Assembly (NCBI GenBank): GCA_905331475.1
Contig: CAJNYU010004663.1
Location: 1-64,000, forward strand
Length of the DNA: 64,000 nucleotides
Direction: 5' to 3'
From: Rotaria socialis
Taxonomy: Eukaryota > Rotifera > Eurotatoria > Philodinida > Philodinidae
Shown here piece by piece: positions 26,207 to 40,928 of this stretch (position 1 is the stretch's first letter; the number at the start of each line of letters is the position of its first letter). The notes under the pieces are model-generated. The model worked only from the letters and a program-made list of their open reading frames with translations. It had not been told where the DNA came from and ran no database searches. Made by a program: the position numbers and the translations under genes.

Positions 26207-29104
26207 ATGGCCTACGCAACTCGTAGTAGTTATTTTTCATGGCCCGAACAAGTTCCTATTTCTTTTACTGAATGGAAAACACTACTTTCAAAATTAACAA
26301 AGGAAGAAATTAATAAACGGTCATTTCCTCTCTATTGTTCTATTCCAATAATCTATGCTGATTTATAATTCAATAGACTTTCATCAACTTCGGATCCTCA
26401 TCGATTGACAACAGCCCGTCAATATTCGCCGACAACGAAACGAACTGATCAATCCTTGTCGAGAAATCAAGTCTTTAATGATACAATAGTTGATTCATTT
26501 CTTGTTTCATCATCCAATAACGCTCAATCATCAACAAATATTTGCCAACACGGTAAAAACAGAAAAATAGCATCGAATGATTTCATTGAATTTCTTTTCT
26601 TGATGATAAAATATTCTTTAATTTAGAAAGACAAAGATTAATTCCATCGCCGAACAAACGTTATGTTTCATCATTTAAAACACTTGTAAATTCAACTAGT
26701 GGTAAACATTCACAGCGAGTGAATTACGTTAATGATAGTGTTATTATTCTGAAGTTATCAAAAGAAAGTAAAAAATAACTTGAAAGAAAATTATTATTAT
26801 AATTCAAAAACCAAAAAATAAAATACTTAGATGAAACAGAAAATACTGGCGATAATTTACAATTATCTGACAAGAATTCTTCGTCACTAATGGCAACATC
26901 AATGGGTCATATAACTCCATCTCGGAAAACACCATTTCTTGCTCCATCAAGATTACGTTCAGTATTGAAACAAGAAGCACAAAGTAAGTAATAATATATA
27001 TTTTTATTTTTTATTTTCTTTAAGCATCAATATTATAATGCAAACAATTGATCGAACAATGCATTCAAGTTTTTATTTTTTCGAGCTTTTATAGTTATAT
27101 ATTGATTATAAGCTTTGGCACGTCATCGTAAAAAAAACCGAAACAGTGAGGAATATGTTGAGAAGTCATGAAGAAGAAGAAGAAAAAGAAAAAGAAAAAG
27201 CGAAGAACGACTCGACAAAATAGTCCAATACAAACGAGTGAGAAAAAGAATAAGAGAATTGACAACCTCTGTTCGTGAAATGAAACTCGCTTTACGCACA
27301 CAACGGCAAGCTGCAATAAAAAAAAGAACCATTTTTTTTTTGTTTTACTTTTCTACATAGAGAAAGACCATTCAAAAATCCTATCATTCAAATGTGCCGA
27401 TCTTTCGTTATTCTATTTTTCCAGATTAGGAATATTTTCATCATTGAGAATTTCAATAGTAGTTCACATTCTGATGATATATATTCAAGGATTGTTGATT
27501 CTATAACAGCAACATTTCTCACAGACTGTTTGAAACGTATATTGAAGTTTCTACTATAATTAAACATTTTAACGCTCATTTTACCTTCATATTCTTTGGT
27601 TTGGAATGCATTATACCTGTCAGAGCTCACATTCAAAGATATGCGAGAGAATAGTGTTAGTTGCGCGCTAAATAAATTCGAAGAACAATTCTTCAAGACT
27701 TGTTTTAGATGTGTTGTATATGAATTACGCTATTACATGAATAGATTTGTTTTTTGAAAGATCATAATCAGGAATATTTTCAATTTTATTGAAAACTAAT
27801 ATAATGTACGTCAGCAAGAATTTATGATTGCCGAAACTAACTTTTCTTCTTTTGTCTGATTGTGTAAAATAAATATCGGTAAGAGTTTGACTAGAGATTT
27901 TCTACTATGGATAAGACCATTTTATTCATTTGTTGAAGAAGGAAAAACGACATTATTTGTCATTGATAAGAATTGTGTGTTATTGATTACAGTGCTGTTG
28001 CCTAGAAATATGCACAGTACTTTCCAGCATGTGATAACAATCATTTTTAAGTTTATCAATAGAATATCAGCAAAGAATCGATTCGTCTATTGAATTTAAA
28101 AGTTGTATTAACTTTTTTAAATTCTCAGTAGTTTCCAATATTATAATTGTGCGAAAGAAAAACAAGGATTTATTTTTCTACTTGTTCGACAATAACAAAT
28201 TCTCGAAATGCATGCCTATTTAATTTATGAACAACTGGAATTTTATTTTACATGCCCATTGTTCACCATTTTTAGAACGTCGAATTGCAAATAATGATTC
28301 TGCTTCAAATGCATCAATTAATAATCATCTAAATCTTGCTTCAAATTCAACTCATAGCATGGCAACGAGTGCAAGCAGTCATTCGCCATCAAATCCATCT
28401 TTATTTACCTATCGAAATTCAATAGTTGGTGGCAACACCATCCGACAAAGAGCATTCGCCGAGACACCTACGAATAATATATTAATTACAACAGAACGAT
28501 TAAAACCAAATATATCTTCATCTATGCGTCCAACACGGCAACCCCTAGCAACAGCAGCACCAAACACGTCGGCAACCTATCTTTCGTCTCAATCAACATC
28601 ACCCCAACAACAACAGCAGCAGCAACGTAATACCAGTCAAAATGCAAAATCACGCAGTCAACAGGATAAACCAACGAATTTTAAAGGTATAGCAATATTT
28701 TTATAAATTTCATAATCATACAAATTATATTGCAAACGTAAACATGAAAATAAATTCAATAAAGTTATTTATAGAAACTTTCTTCAGAAAGTAAGCAAAC
28801 ATATTATTCGGACTGTTATTCATATAATGACGAAAAAAAAATAACAAAAAATATTAATAGAATCATGACATTAAAGATTTCATACGAAAAGAAAAAAGAT
28901 ATAGATATTCACTATTGTTCTTATTGTTTTCTAGATCTTTATGAATATCCTGATCCATTTACAAATTGTCCACAAGAATTTTTAAGTAAATTAGCTCAGC
29001 TGACGAAACTGCAATTGGAAACCATTGATTGGGAGAAAAAACGACGATTTACAAAGAAAAAAACGATATCGAACGGGCTTATGCAAGGAAAAGACAGCCC
29101 TTGA
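26207..29104 (+). CDS. unrecognised Ser/Asn/Gln-rich protein
   Basis: The best fully open model has seven exons and 392 aa: 26207-26319, 26377-26552, 26627-26767, 26831-26983, 27113-27127, 28276-28686 and 28935-29104. I do not recognise the family. The protein starts MAYATRSSYFSWPEQVP and contains a TPSRKTPFLAPSRLRSVLK stretch. It has a long disordered Ser/Thr/Asn region with a seven-Gln run, and ends in a more conserved-looking helix (FLSKLAQLTKLQLETIDWEK). Two points are uncertain. The 15-nt fifth exon could instead continue to an in-frame TGA at 27169-27171. The last exon reads well in another frame after the A-run near 29050-29065. Either the model needs refinement or the gene carries lesions. 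Exons 1-4 and 6 are better supported. Confidence 0.5.
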
Positions 29105-30274
29105 AAAAATATATTTGTGAACAATTTCTTTTCTTTTCATATTTTGTTTATTTTTCTTTCACTTGTCTCACACGAAAAAGAAATGTTACATGTGCCTTTA
29201 GAAGTTCTTTTCGGTTTTTCTTCTTTTTCTGATGTGAAAAGTGATGATTTTATGTGAATATTTAAAACATGCACATCATTCTTATTTGAAAATGAATGAA
29301 AAATCCAACCAAGCACCTTTATTTTAGCGAGAATAGTGTTGGAATAGTTTCAAAAATTGTATTGTATTAAAAAATTTAAGATAGAAATATAAACTAATTA
29401 TTTTATTTTCTTTCGAATAGAATGTTTAATAAAAATTACAATGAATTTCATTTCATTTATAGTTTTTCGATAAATCTAACTGTTCCTCATGAAGATCTAA
29501 CATATTTTCTAGTATGAACCGGATATTTTGTATATATGCGTGCAACAATAAACCTTCAGCATGACTACCTACTCGCGTCTAATCGGTTTATATGAATTCC
29601 AGTTGTGATTTTGAATATAATTTTGTTTTCCTTATAAAATCTATAATAAGCAGAAGCATGTGCTCCTCAAGTTTTGTTGTTATATACCAGACGCTATGAT
29701 TATCTTACTTCTCTAATACTAAATATAACATCAAATGCTTACTGTCTCAGAACTAAACTCCATGAAATTCAACATCCACTCGTCAATAGGCATCGTTGAT
29801 AAGAATTTAATATCTCAGTATTTTTTTAAATGTCTTCGAATGAAACTCATACAATAGGTAGTTACGACTTTGTTCTTTTTAATGAGGCTTTTCAATGAAT
29901 ATATTCATTCTAACATTCTTGACATACGATGATCATACACACAAGAAGGAGATATTGCATAAATTCGTTATTCTAGCACGTGCCAACTGATTGCGGACGG
30001 ACTCGTGGTTTCGAATAGGTTTTATTATTGTCGCATGTTGAGACGTACTCGAAAAAATTAGCTCAATATCATTAAGAATAGCAACTATGCATGACAGAGC
30101 GACAAGTTTTTCAAACGTTTGTTTCCGCATGATATTTTTGTCCATGTTGATTTTGAGGATGTGTGTGTGTGTGGATTTGAGAAAAAAACAGTTTTTCCAC
30201 GACATATTTTGTTTTTTCATATTTTTAATAAGCGTATATTAAGACATTGCATCGTTAACTGTCAAAAAGCATAG
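29105..30274. other. intergenic region
   Basis: AT-rich, with no gene recognised. A short GT run (about 30160-30171) is present. The region ends at the target-site duplication of the hAT-like element. Confidence 0.5.
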
Positions 30275-30282
30275 TTATAAAC

Positions 30283-31073
30283 TAGAGCATCAACCAGGCC
30301 GTATTTTTGTAGGCCTGGCCGGTCTGTGACAGGCCTTTGCATTTCAAGCCTCCCTGTGCCTGTCAACTAATTTGTTTGGCCTGGCCTGCCTGACAAGTCC
30401 TGTCATCTTTTTTAATGCTAATACCATTACGAGGATAGAATAGAAACATGAAATTAACGTTGAGAATGAAGAAAACCAGTTTAATTAATTTAATATGGCT
30501 AGATTAAGCATTTACTTATCGAAGTTTTCATACAAAAAAGAATACATCAGAGACAGCATGGCATAGCATTAAGAAAAAAAGTAAAGGTTTTAACAATCGA
30601 TAATACAATTTTTAACAATAATCAATAAGAAAGATCTAAATAATAATAAGAAAGAACGAACTTTTTACCACAATCAATAAACGAATGCTATTAATCAATA
30701 AGAAACTTGATGATAATCGATAGTAAAGATTTTAAGAATCAACAAAAAAATCTATATAATAATCAATAAAAAAACGTTTTAACAATAATCAGTAATATTA
30801 AAAAAGACAGATAAATGAAAACACCAAGAGCTAATGGAGAAAGGAAAGGAAACGAACTATGCAATTTGAACTAAATATTAGTCATCATTTGGATCAATCA
30901 CAATGAACACAGAACATTATTCTATACTTCATCTGATTATTAGCGTCACCTTCAATTAAAAAAGTTTATATCGAAAATAAAATTATAGATATAAAGAATA
31001 GAGACAGGCCAGACAGCCTGGTGTTTTTAAGCGGCAGGCCAGGCCTCAAGATCATGGCCTGGTTGATGCTCTG
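30283..31073. mobile_element. non-autonomous hAT-like DNA transposon
   Basis: Inverted ends read TAGAGCATCAACCAGGCC on the left and CAGAGCATCAACCAGGCC on the complement of the right. The 8-bp flanks, TTATAAAC (30275-30282) and TCATGAAC (31074-31081), match at 6 of 8 positions, as expected of an aged hAT target duplication. Subterminal AGGCCTGGCC-like repeats cluster at both ends, another hAT habit. The AT-rich core carries degenerate repeats of AATAATCAATAA and no transposase frame. Length is 791 bp. Confidence 0.85.
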
Positions 31074-31081
31074 TCATGAAC

Positions 31082-32089
31082 GATATATTTGAACATCCAA
31101 CAGATCGACACTAGAAACAATCGTGATATATTTCTGTTTTTTTAAAGAATTTCATTGAATAGTTTTCACTAGTCACTGATATGACGTGTTATACATAATT
31201 TGCAGTTTCAAATTCGTTTTTGATCCAACAGAAACGTTTCAGGATGTCCAACTTTAGAATTTTTCTCCTATCTTTACGGTGTAGTCATGTCGTTGGCAAT
31301 GACTCAACATATTTCATAAATTAGATTGATACAGACCCTCACACCATTTATCATCTAAAAATATCTTCAAGCAAACATTTCTTTCAAGCAAGAAGGTAAA
31401 GATATTGATAACTGGTTATTTTCTATAATAAATTGTATGATTTATGTTAGAGATTATACATTAATTCTTGGAGGGAAACGTGCATACAATTTGTATTGCC
31501 TCATATTCAAATGAATAATCATACTCAATAATACTGATGACAGGATATAACACTGACATTAAGTCCACATCAGCTAAATGAATTCTTGTAAATACACGGA
31601 TGCTTGAGAAAACGAAGTCTTTATAAGTTGTATAACATTGCAATTTGATTTTCACATCTTTTTCTTTTATTTTCAATGCATCTTATTAACTGTAGATTGT
31701 TATTATTTTGAATTGTTCTCGCATTACTATCTAACAAGTTACTTGTATGAGCAAACCAAACCTATTTATTTAAGTTATCATTTTTGTTTTTATCATCACA
31801 AACTCAGTAAACTATTGACATCACTTTTCTATTTCAATGATCAATTACTTATTTTGACTTGGCCTTTTCTCTTTTACAACATATATTACGATAAAAAAAC
31901 GTATGTTATACATAGTATATAGTAACAAGAAAGCAGAAAAAAAATCAATGAATAAACGAAAAGCATGTTGATGTTCTGTTTAAGATACAATACAAAAATA
32001 AAAAAAATTGAAACACACACAACAAGGAAAAACAAATATCAAAGAATATGATCTCGTTCTAACTTTATGTCTGCCTAATAAGTTTTTAC
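31082..32089. other. region 3' of the BiP gene
   Basis: No gene was recognised. Open frames at 31461-31676 (-) and 31638-31922 (+) are AT-driven and lack motifs. The BiP 3' untranslated region probably lies in about the last 100-200 bases. Confidence 0.5.
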
Positions 32090-34438
<2,349 letters not shown>

Positions 34439-34529
34439 GGGCATCTTCATTTGATCATGATCGCTGCTGAGGCAATGCATACGTCGATTTATTCGACCAG
34501 CTGATGAAAGTAATATATGCTTGCATTCT

Positions 34530-34540
34530 ATTGGTCCACC
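34530..34540 (+). promoter_or_regulatory. ERSE-II-like ER stress response element
   Basis: The sequence ATTGGTCCACC matches the ERSE-II consensus ATTGG-N-CCACG at all but the last base. It lies about 100 nt upstream of the BiP TATA box. ERSE-II is bound by NF-Y with ATF6 or XBP1 in animals. A TGACGTTA motif on the minus strand, a weak match to the UPRE core, sits at about 34552-34559. Function is inferred from sequence and place. Confidence 0.55.
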
Positions 34541-34662
34541 GCTTCACATTCGATAACGTCATTGCGTCAAGCAGAGAATGCATGCATTTCTATGCAATAT
34601 TTAACATAAAGACAATCAATATGTGATAAACGCAACCACTGACAAATTATTATTAATAGCAC

Positions 34663-36040
34663 CTGGTCTCGAATTCGTCCTATATTTCCTGTATTTAAAA
34701 AAATTCCTATTTTTTCTCCTATATTTCGATGAATTTTCCTGTATTTCCTATAAAAATGGAAAAAAAGTAGAAAATTGCTAAAAAACGTTCTTGTTTTAGT
34801 ATAATTTTCGTATTTTTTAAACAAATCTATTTGATAATTATTGATTGTTTTGTATTCTTAGAATTTTTTTACAGGGACTCTATTTTATTTACAATTTCTT
34901 TTCACATTATCAAACGGACTAAATGAAAATAACTGACTATTTTAAGTAAAGATATTCAAACAAAGTAAAATAGTCTTTATAAATAGTTGTGTGTTTTTTA
35001 AAAGCTTTTATTGTTGCCTATCATAAGCAGTTACGTAAATGGTTTTGTTCAAGCGTAACGCTGTGACCTTTTTTTGACACGCTTTGTTTTTCATTATCTT
35101 GGAAATTGTGTGAGTTAGAAAGTTCGTTCAAACGTGATTTGATGCAACTTGTCATGATATGTTTATGCCATAAAATGACCATTTTTGGATTAAGTCTCTT
35201 GGTTATAGAGAGGAGTTTTGGTTGCTTGACTGTGACATAAAAAGACTCTTTTCTTCAGGGTCACTAATAAGCTGCAATTTCTTCTGCAACTATTTCTCCA
35301 AGTGAAAAACTTCTCGAGCTAGTTTTGTAGTGCTTTTTGACCAGACTTTAAAACACTAAAATCGTTTTCTCCAAGCTACTTTTGCTTAGATAAAAAGTGC
35401 AAGAAAACAATGTGACGTTTTTAGTAACGTTGAGGTACAGTTTTTCTTCACCAATTTTGAAGCACTTAACATGATCAGAGTTATTTGATTTTTATTAGAA
35501 ATAGTCTTTTCTTTGTAACTAATCGTTATACACAAAAAGGAAATTGATACATTTGTATGGAAGCTCATAAACGGTAAATTGAGTTAGAAAGCGTATAAGA
35601 GTTTACATTGTCCTTAGCTACGAAAGTCAAAACAAAATAGGCCAGCTTGTAGAGACTGAAATTCTACAACTAACGACCTGTCATTGATATTTTTTGAAAG
35701 CATTTCTTGTTTAAAAAAACTCAAAATACGATTTTTGAAAATTTTCATACTCGGTGTGAGTGTAGGTTGATGTGAGTATAAACACCATACAAACCATTAC
35801 CCACACTGTCTGACTCATTTAATTTAATTTAAGAAAGAATTAGAATGAAATATTGACAAAAATTTCGTGCATATGTTAAGTTGATGCAGGAAAAGTTTAA
35901 AACAACGTTTAATTCGAATCTAAACAACGGATTTTCAATATCCTATTTTTTTCTGATTTTTTACACCTTTTCCTGTATTTTTAAAAAGTGTGATCCTGTG
36001 CTAATTCCTACATTTTCAAAAACTTGCAATCCGAGGCCAG
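34663..36040. mobile_element. non-autonomous terminal-inverted-repeat element
   Basis: The ends are CTGGTCTCGAATT and AATCCGAGGCCAG, an imperfect inverted pair. They are flanked by the direct 6-bp repeat TAGCAC at 34657-34662 and 36041-36046. Inside, motifs of the type TTCCTGTATTT recur near both ends. The element is 1,378 bp and has no transposase frame. The end sequence resembles hAT-like elements, but the 6-bp duplication is not the usual 8 bp, so the superfamily is uncertain. It lies about 290 bp upstream of the BiP start codon. Confidence 0.65.
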
Positions 36041-36046
36041 TAGCAC

Positions 36047-39000
36047 AATATTGAGTTAAAATGCTATAAGTAACGTTCATCGACATCGAAAGTCGATTCA
36101 TTGGAACCTCGACTGACAGTACTGAGGAGAACAAATGCATGGACAGGACAGAAAATCGGTTGTTCGTGCCAGCAGCTGGTGATGATATTTTCAAACAGAC
36201 CGGTAAAAGGGGTTAGAATAAGTAAAACTGAGGTAAGAATTAAACGAAAATTAAAGGTTTCAAATAAAAGCACTGAAAGTGAAGACGAAAGACGGACAAA
36301 ATGAGACTCAAAGGTCCTTAAGGAGGGCAGAGCCTGACTCTTACCCTACCCACAAAAATATATGGTTCAGAAATTTCGTGATGATTAGCTCAAAATTCCG
36401 TAGGGGATCAGCTCGCCCTTCCACTGACTCCCATCTCCAGAGCGGACTGTTTCACGTGGCCATGTTATGCATCCATCCATGGTTTGTACCATAACAATGC
36501 CCTTTGTGCCCTTGTTACAGACAGACAGACACAGGCGAATTACGGCTTCTAGACCCTAACTTTTCAGTCTAAGGAATATTTTTTGCATAATTTTGTTAAC
36601 ATATTGATGATAATTTCGTTTGAAAATCTCAAGATTGAGCTAGCAATGAAGCTCAGATATGAATGAAATACTTATGAAATAATTTCAAATATAAAATAGG
36701 CATTTTTAGTTTTTGAAAACAAACGACAGTTGATTTTTTGTTCGTATTCCGAATGGAATTTCTATTCAACTGTTGATTACTGTACTAATTAAAGGATATC
36801 TGTTTTTTACATATAAAATGGAGAAATGGTATTAAAATTTGTTCTTTTGGTTGTAATTTCAAAACCATACACTAAGTGTCATCAGCAGCAACAAGTTTAA
36901 ACAAAATCGCTTTTTTTCTTCATTTAGTTTATTTGCCACATTTCTCTAAAGTTGAATGATGCGGTTGACATATTTTGTATTCGTTAAACACGTTTAGACT
37001 CTGCTAAATATATTACCAAGTATATTAACAATCACGAAAAAGCAAGATATTGGATAACATGTATCTTGTCTAAAGAACTATTTTGACATAGCTTTTTATG
37101 TTTGGCATTTTTTCCCGTAATACGGTAATCTTCTAAGATAGGATTAGTTGATGAAAGCTAAAAGGTAAGATTTAAATTCGTCAGGATTCCTAAATGTGAC
37201 ACACTCATAATGAATAGTGTAGAGATTAACGGAGACTCTTTCGGAGTTACTAAAGTGTGCTTTTATATTATTTTAAAATTGTTACAAAAAAATTAAATTG
37301 ACAGGCAATCTTCATAGTACTATTATTTTGTCAATTGATAAGATAATTTCCGTGGAGACATTGTATCCGATGTTTAATTGAAAAGTTCAAACAGACATCA
37401 AGTATCTATCTTTAAATCGTCTCTTGTGCATTCACTCAATCAGTTTCGAATCTTAAAAATCGAACTCATACCGAATCATCTGTTTGATTGTATAATAGCC
37501 GTTCTAAATTAAGAAATCTTTTTTTGACTTCAGTCAAGTAAATGCATCGTTGTTTGTGTATTAAATTCTATTTGCTTAGTTAATAACATTTCTTCTTCAG
37601 TAGTTACCGTATTTATGTCCATGATTAAGTACTTTCAATTCATTTTTGATCAAGCACTATTTTATGTTCACATTCATCGTGCCAGTACAATGCAATTTTA
37701 GTAATTATATGCTTTTTCTATGATGAAAAATAGTACAGACAGTGGAATAGTGGCAATGAAAATTAATAAAGATTTCTACTAGACACATTCCTATAATTAA
37801 AATAAATTTATTAATCTCTAGCCAAGAGTTATCATAGCACATTATCTAATGAATTCTACAAAACTCATATTGTGCACGTCTCATTGGTTTTTTTTCTGTC
37901 TCACTTAATTTTTTAATCAATTTTCTTTAGCTTGGAATTAATAAAAAATGTGAGTATCGTTGAAAAATACGGGAAGCATTTCACCTGAACGCATTCATAA
38001 ATTGGAAACATCAATTCTGTTATATTTATACGTTAGACAATGCGATGATGAATTTTGTACCGACACAATTTTAAAGAAAAACTGCATTCTAATAAAAACA
38101 GAAATCCTACAAATCATTTTTGTTGCGTGCTCATGTCTACAAGATGCGTATATATTTAGTTTGTTTTTGCATCATTTCAACATTAGAAAAGAAAATGAAA
38201 TCATTTTTCTTCTTCTTCTTCTTCTTCTTCGTTTATTGTTTATCATGAACTCAGTCTATTTTTAATGCTTCCGAGTTATTATTACCGACTTTACATTATT
38301 GACACAAGTTGTCATGAACTGTAATACGACCATATAGTACTTTTTTCGGCTTTAAAACAAGTATAATGGCTGCATACGCTGCGTAGTATTCATTTGATTT
38401 CTTGGAAAGAATCTTCGAGGTTAAAGCGCCATTTTGATTTATTCTAAAAATACTTGAGTCTCAAACGAACTTTTAAGTTTCACACAAAAAATGCCATATA
38501 TTATTAATAAAATCATTCAACCGTAGAACACATTTAATGATATGATCTTCAAATTAATTCCTAAAGCTCACCATTTTCTAATGAATAAATTAAATTATAT
38601 AATCTATTATTCCGCTATGGCAGATTTTAGTTACGAAAGTCTTATCAAATTTATATGGCAAGTAGATGCTATAGTACAAAATTACTTTTCATACGTAACA
38701 TCAATAATTCTCACTCAAAGTCAATAGCAATTTTTTGATGAAATACATCAACAAACAGGACCTTATTCTCCTAGAAAATAAAACGGAGAAGAAGTCGTCA
38801 TTTACTATTGAATTAAGTCAGATCCTTAATAAAATAACTATATGCTACAGAAAACTAAAGAACGTTTTTAATAAAAAATATTTTTGATTTTCATCAGTGC
38901 GAAAAAATGAAGAGATTGCTTTTGTTGCTGGATATTTTTCTATATAAACACTCCAATTCATTCACTGTACTTCATTGCAAACTGTTTTATTATTTTTAAA

Positions 39001-39182
39001 ATCAAACTTGAAAATTTAACAGCTCAAAGCATGAACATAACAAGTACACAAGTTAAATAATAATCATTCCCATCATCTTGCTGCTTACATGATTTTTGTT
39101 TCTGACTGGAATGCATTCATGTATATTCACCGAAGAAAAAGCAAATAAATACGTTAATAAGATTTCACAACGAATAGCAAAA
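36047..39182. other. intergenic region with a GC-richer block
   Basis: No gene was recognised. The interval 36090-36560 is distinctly less AT-rich than its surroundings and ends in a CAGACAGACAGACACAGG run. It may be a decayed transposon fragment. The rest is AT-rich, with a TTC-type microsatellite at 38207-38230. Open frames at 37960-38265 and 38542-38727 have no family features. Confidence 0.45.
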
Positions 39183-40928
39183 TTAAAAATCTTTGAATAG
39201 TTGTACCTCATATCTTGGCGCTGCTGGTATCTGTTTGATGTCTAATTCTTCGTATGCATCGAAGTTTGTTGTGTCATATGGTGATGTAATCTTTGGTTTT
39301 ATAGGAGGTTCAACTTTTCGCTCATAAACATCGCTCCATGATACGCTAACAAACCATTGTTCCCGTTTTATTTCATCACCACCATTTTTAGCTGCACCAA
39401 GTCGTTGAGATTGATCCGTATTAAGAATTTTACGAAGCAATTGTTTAGCAGCATAATCAAAGTGACGAGGAAAATCTATTCTACCAGAAAGAATCTTTTT
39501 ATATGTACCGAATTGATCATTATCATAAAATGGTGGATAACCTAGGCAACAGTTAGTAAACTCATTGAAAAAAAAATGTGTTCTAATTTGCAAAAAAAAA
39601 TAATTACCTGCCAGCATTTCAAATATTAGAACGCCAAGGGCCCACCAATCAGATGCTTTATGATGACCACGATTTTGAATGACTTCTACATAATAAAAAA
39701 TTTGAATATAAATTAAAAAAGAACAAGAAGAAATGTTTATTAACCAGGTGCGAGATAATCAACAGTACCGCAAAGTGTAAATGTTCGTTCTTTAGTTTTT
39801 TTAGCAAAACCAAAGTCAACTAGACGAACGTGACCTTCAGTATCCAATATAATATTTTCCTAGAGATAATGTAATAAATAATTTATTTTTCAAAAAACAT
39901 TGAAATAAAGATTTACCGGTTTTAAATCTCGGTAAAGTATATCTAAATGATGTAAATAATCCAAGGCAAGTAAAACTTCACTGGCATAAAATATAGCTGT
40001 TTTAGCATCAAATTTTTCATGTTTACGCATCACTTGAAAAAGTTCACCACCTGGTAAATATTCCAGTAGAAGATACAATAGAGAATTGGTATGTCCTGTC
40101 CATTGTAAACGTACGAGAAATGGATGATCAATTCGTAATAGAATATCTTTTTCGCTTTGTACATGTTCGACTTGTTTTGATTCAACAATCTTTTTAATAG
40201 ACATCGCTTTCAGAGCATAATACGTATTGGTACCACGATGATGAACGAGTTGTACTCTACCAAATGTTCCTAAAAAGGCAAAACAAAAGAGTATAAAATT
40301 TTCTGATATTATTCAAAAATCTATAAATTGTACCAGTGCCAACTGTTCGAATAATATCAAATGATTCAATTGTTAATTGAGCATCTTTTAAAGAAAATTG
40401 TCTTGGTGCTACCGGTGGAGGTTGTGGTGGTAACAATGATTCTGATGTTGTAGATGAAGCAGATGATGACGAGGACCTTTCATTGTTTTCACTCTCGATA
40501 GCATTATCATTTTGTGGCTGTTGAGTTGGATGAGTAGGAATTATTTTATCTGAATTATTTTCTGCAGTAGGATTATTTGCTATGGCTATGTTTGTATCTG
40601 TATATTTTGAAGTTCGTCTAATAGCAGGTAATTCAGTAATTGCTGTAGAAGCCATTTTATTTGTTAATTCATCATAATCTGATTTAGTTGCGATAGTTGC
40701 ACATGAATTCATACGTATAGACGGGTTTATGGATGGAACCGAACCTTTTTTAGTAGGCATGCGTGACGAATGCACACGTTTAATTGGCGGTACTGGAATT
40801 GGAATTGTTTTCGAAATAGTCACCTTTCTTTGAGAACGAGGTGTAGATGCAGTAGATGCACGAGTTGGTCGTCGATTTAACAAACGTTCGGGAGGCTTAG
40901 ACGGACTAATTGGTCTGATATTCGCCAT
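39183..40928 (-). CDS. PRKX: PRKX-type cAMP-dependent-like protein kinase (AGC family)
   Basis: Five in-phase exons give 499 aa: 40334-40928, 39917-40269, 39745-39859, 39608-39685 and 39183-39541. Residues 1 to about 185 are Ser/Thr/Pro-rich and appear disordered. The kinase domain follows. All catalytic elements are intact: glycine loop GTGTFGRV near 197, ATP lysine in YALKAM near 219, YRDLKPEN catalytic loop, DFGFAKK metal motif and the activation segment [14 protein letters not shown]. The PKA/PRKX hydrophobic end is present (VQLFKDF; human PRKX ends EIFKNF). The tail region [19 protein letters not shown] matches PRKX better than PKA-C alpha. PRKX phosphorylates Ser/Thr after basic residues and can be bound by PKA regulatory subunits. 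The N-terminus is much longer than in human PRKX (358 aa). Confidence 0.9.

Noticed and set aside
37960-38265. Open frame of 101 codons (+)
   Set aside because: It includes a TTC microsatellite translated as a Leu run and has no family features.
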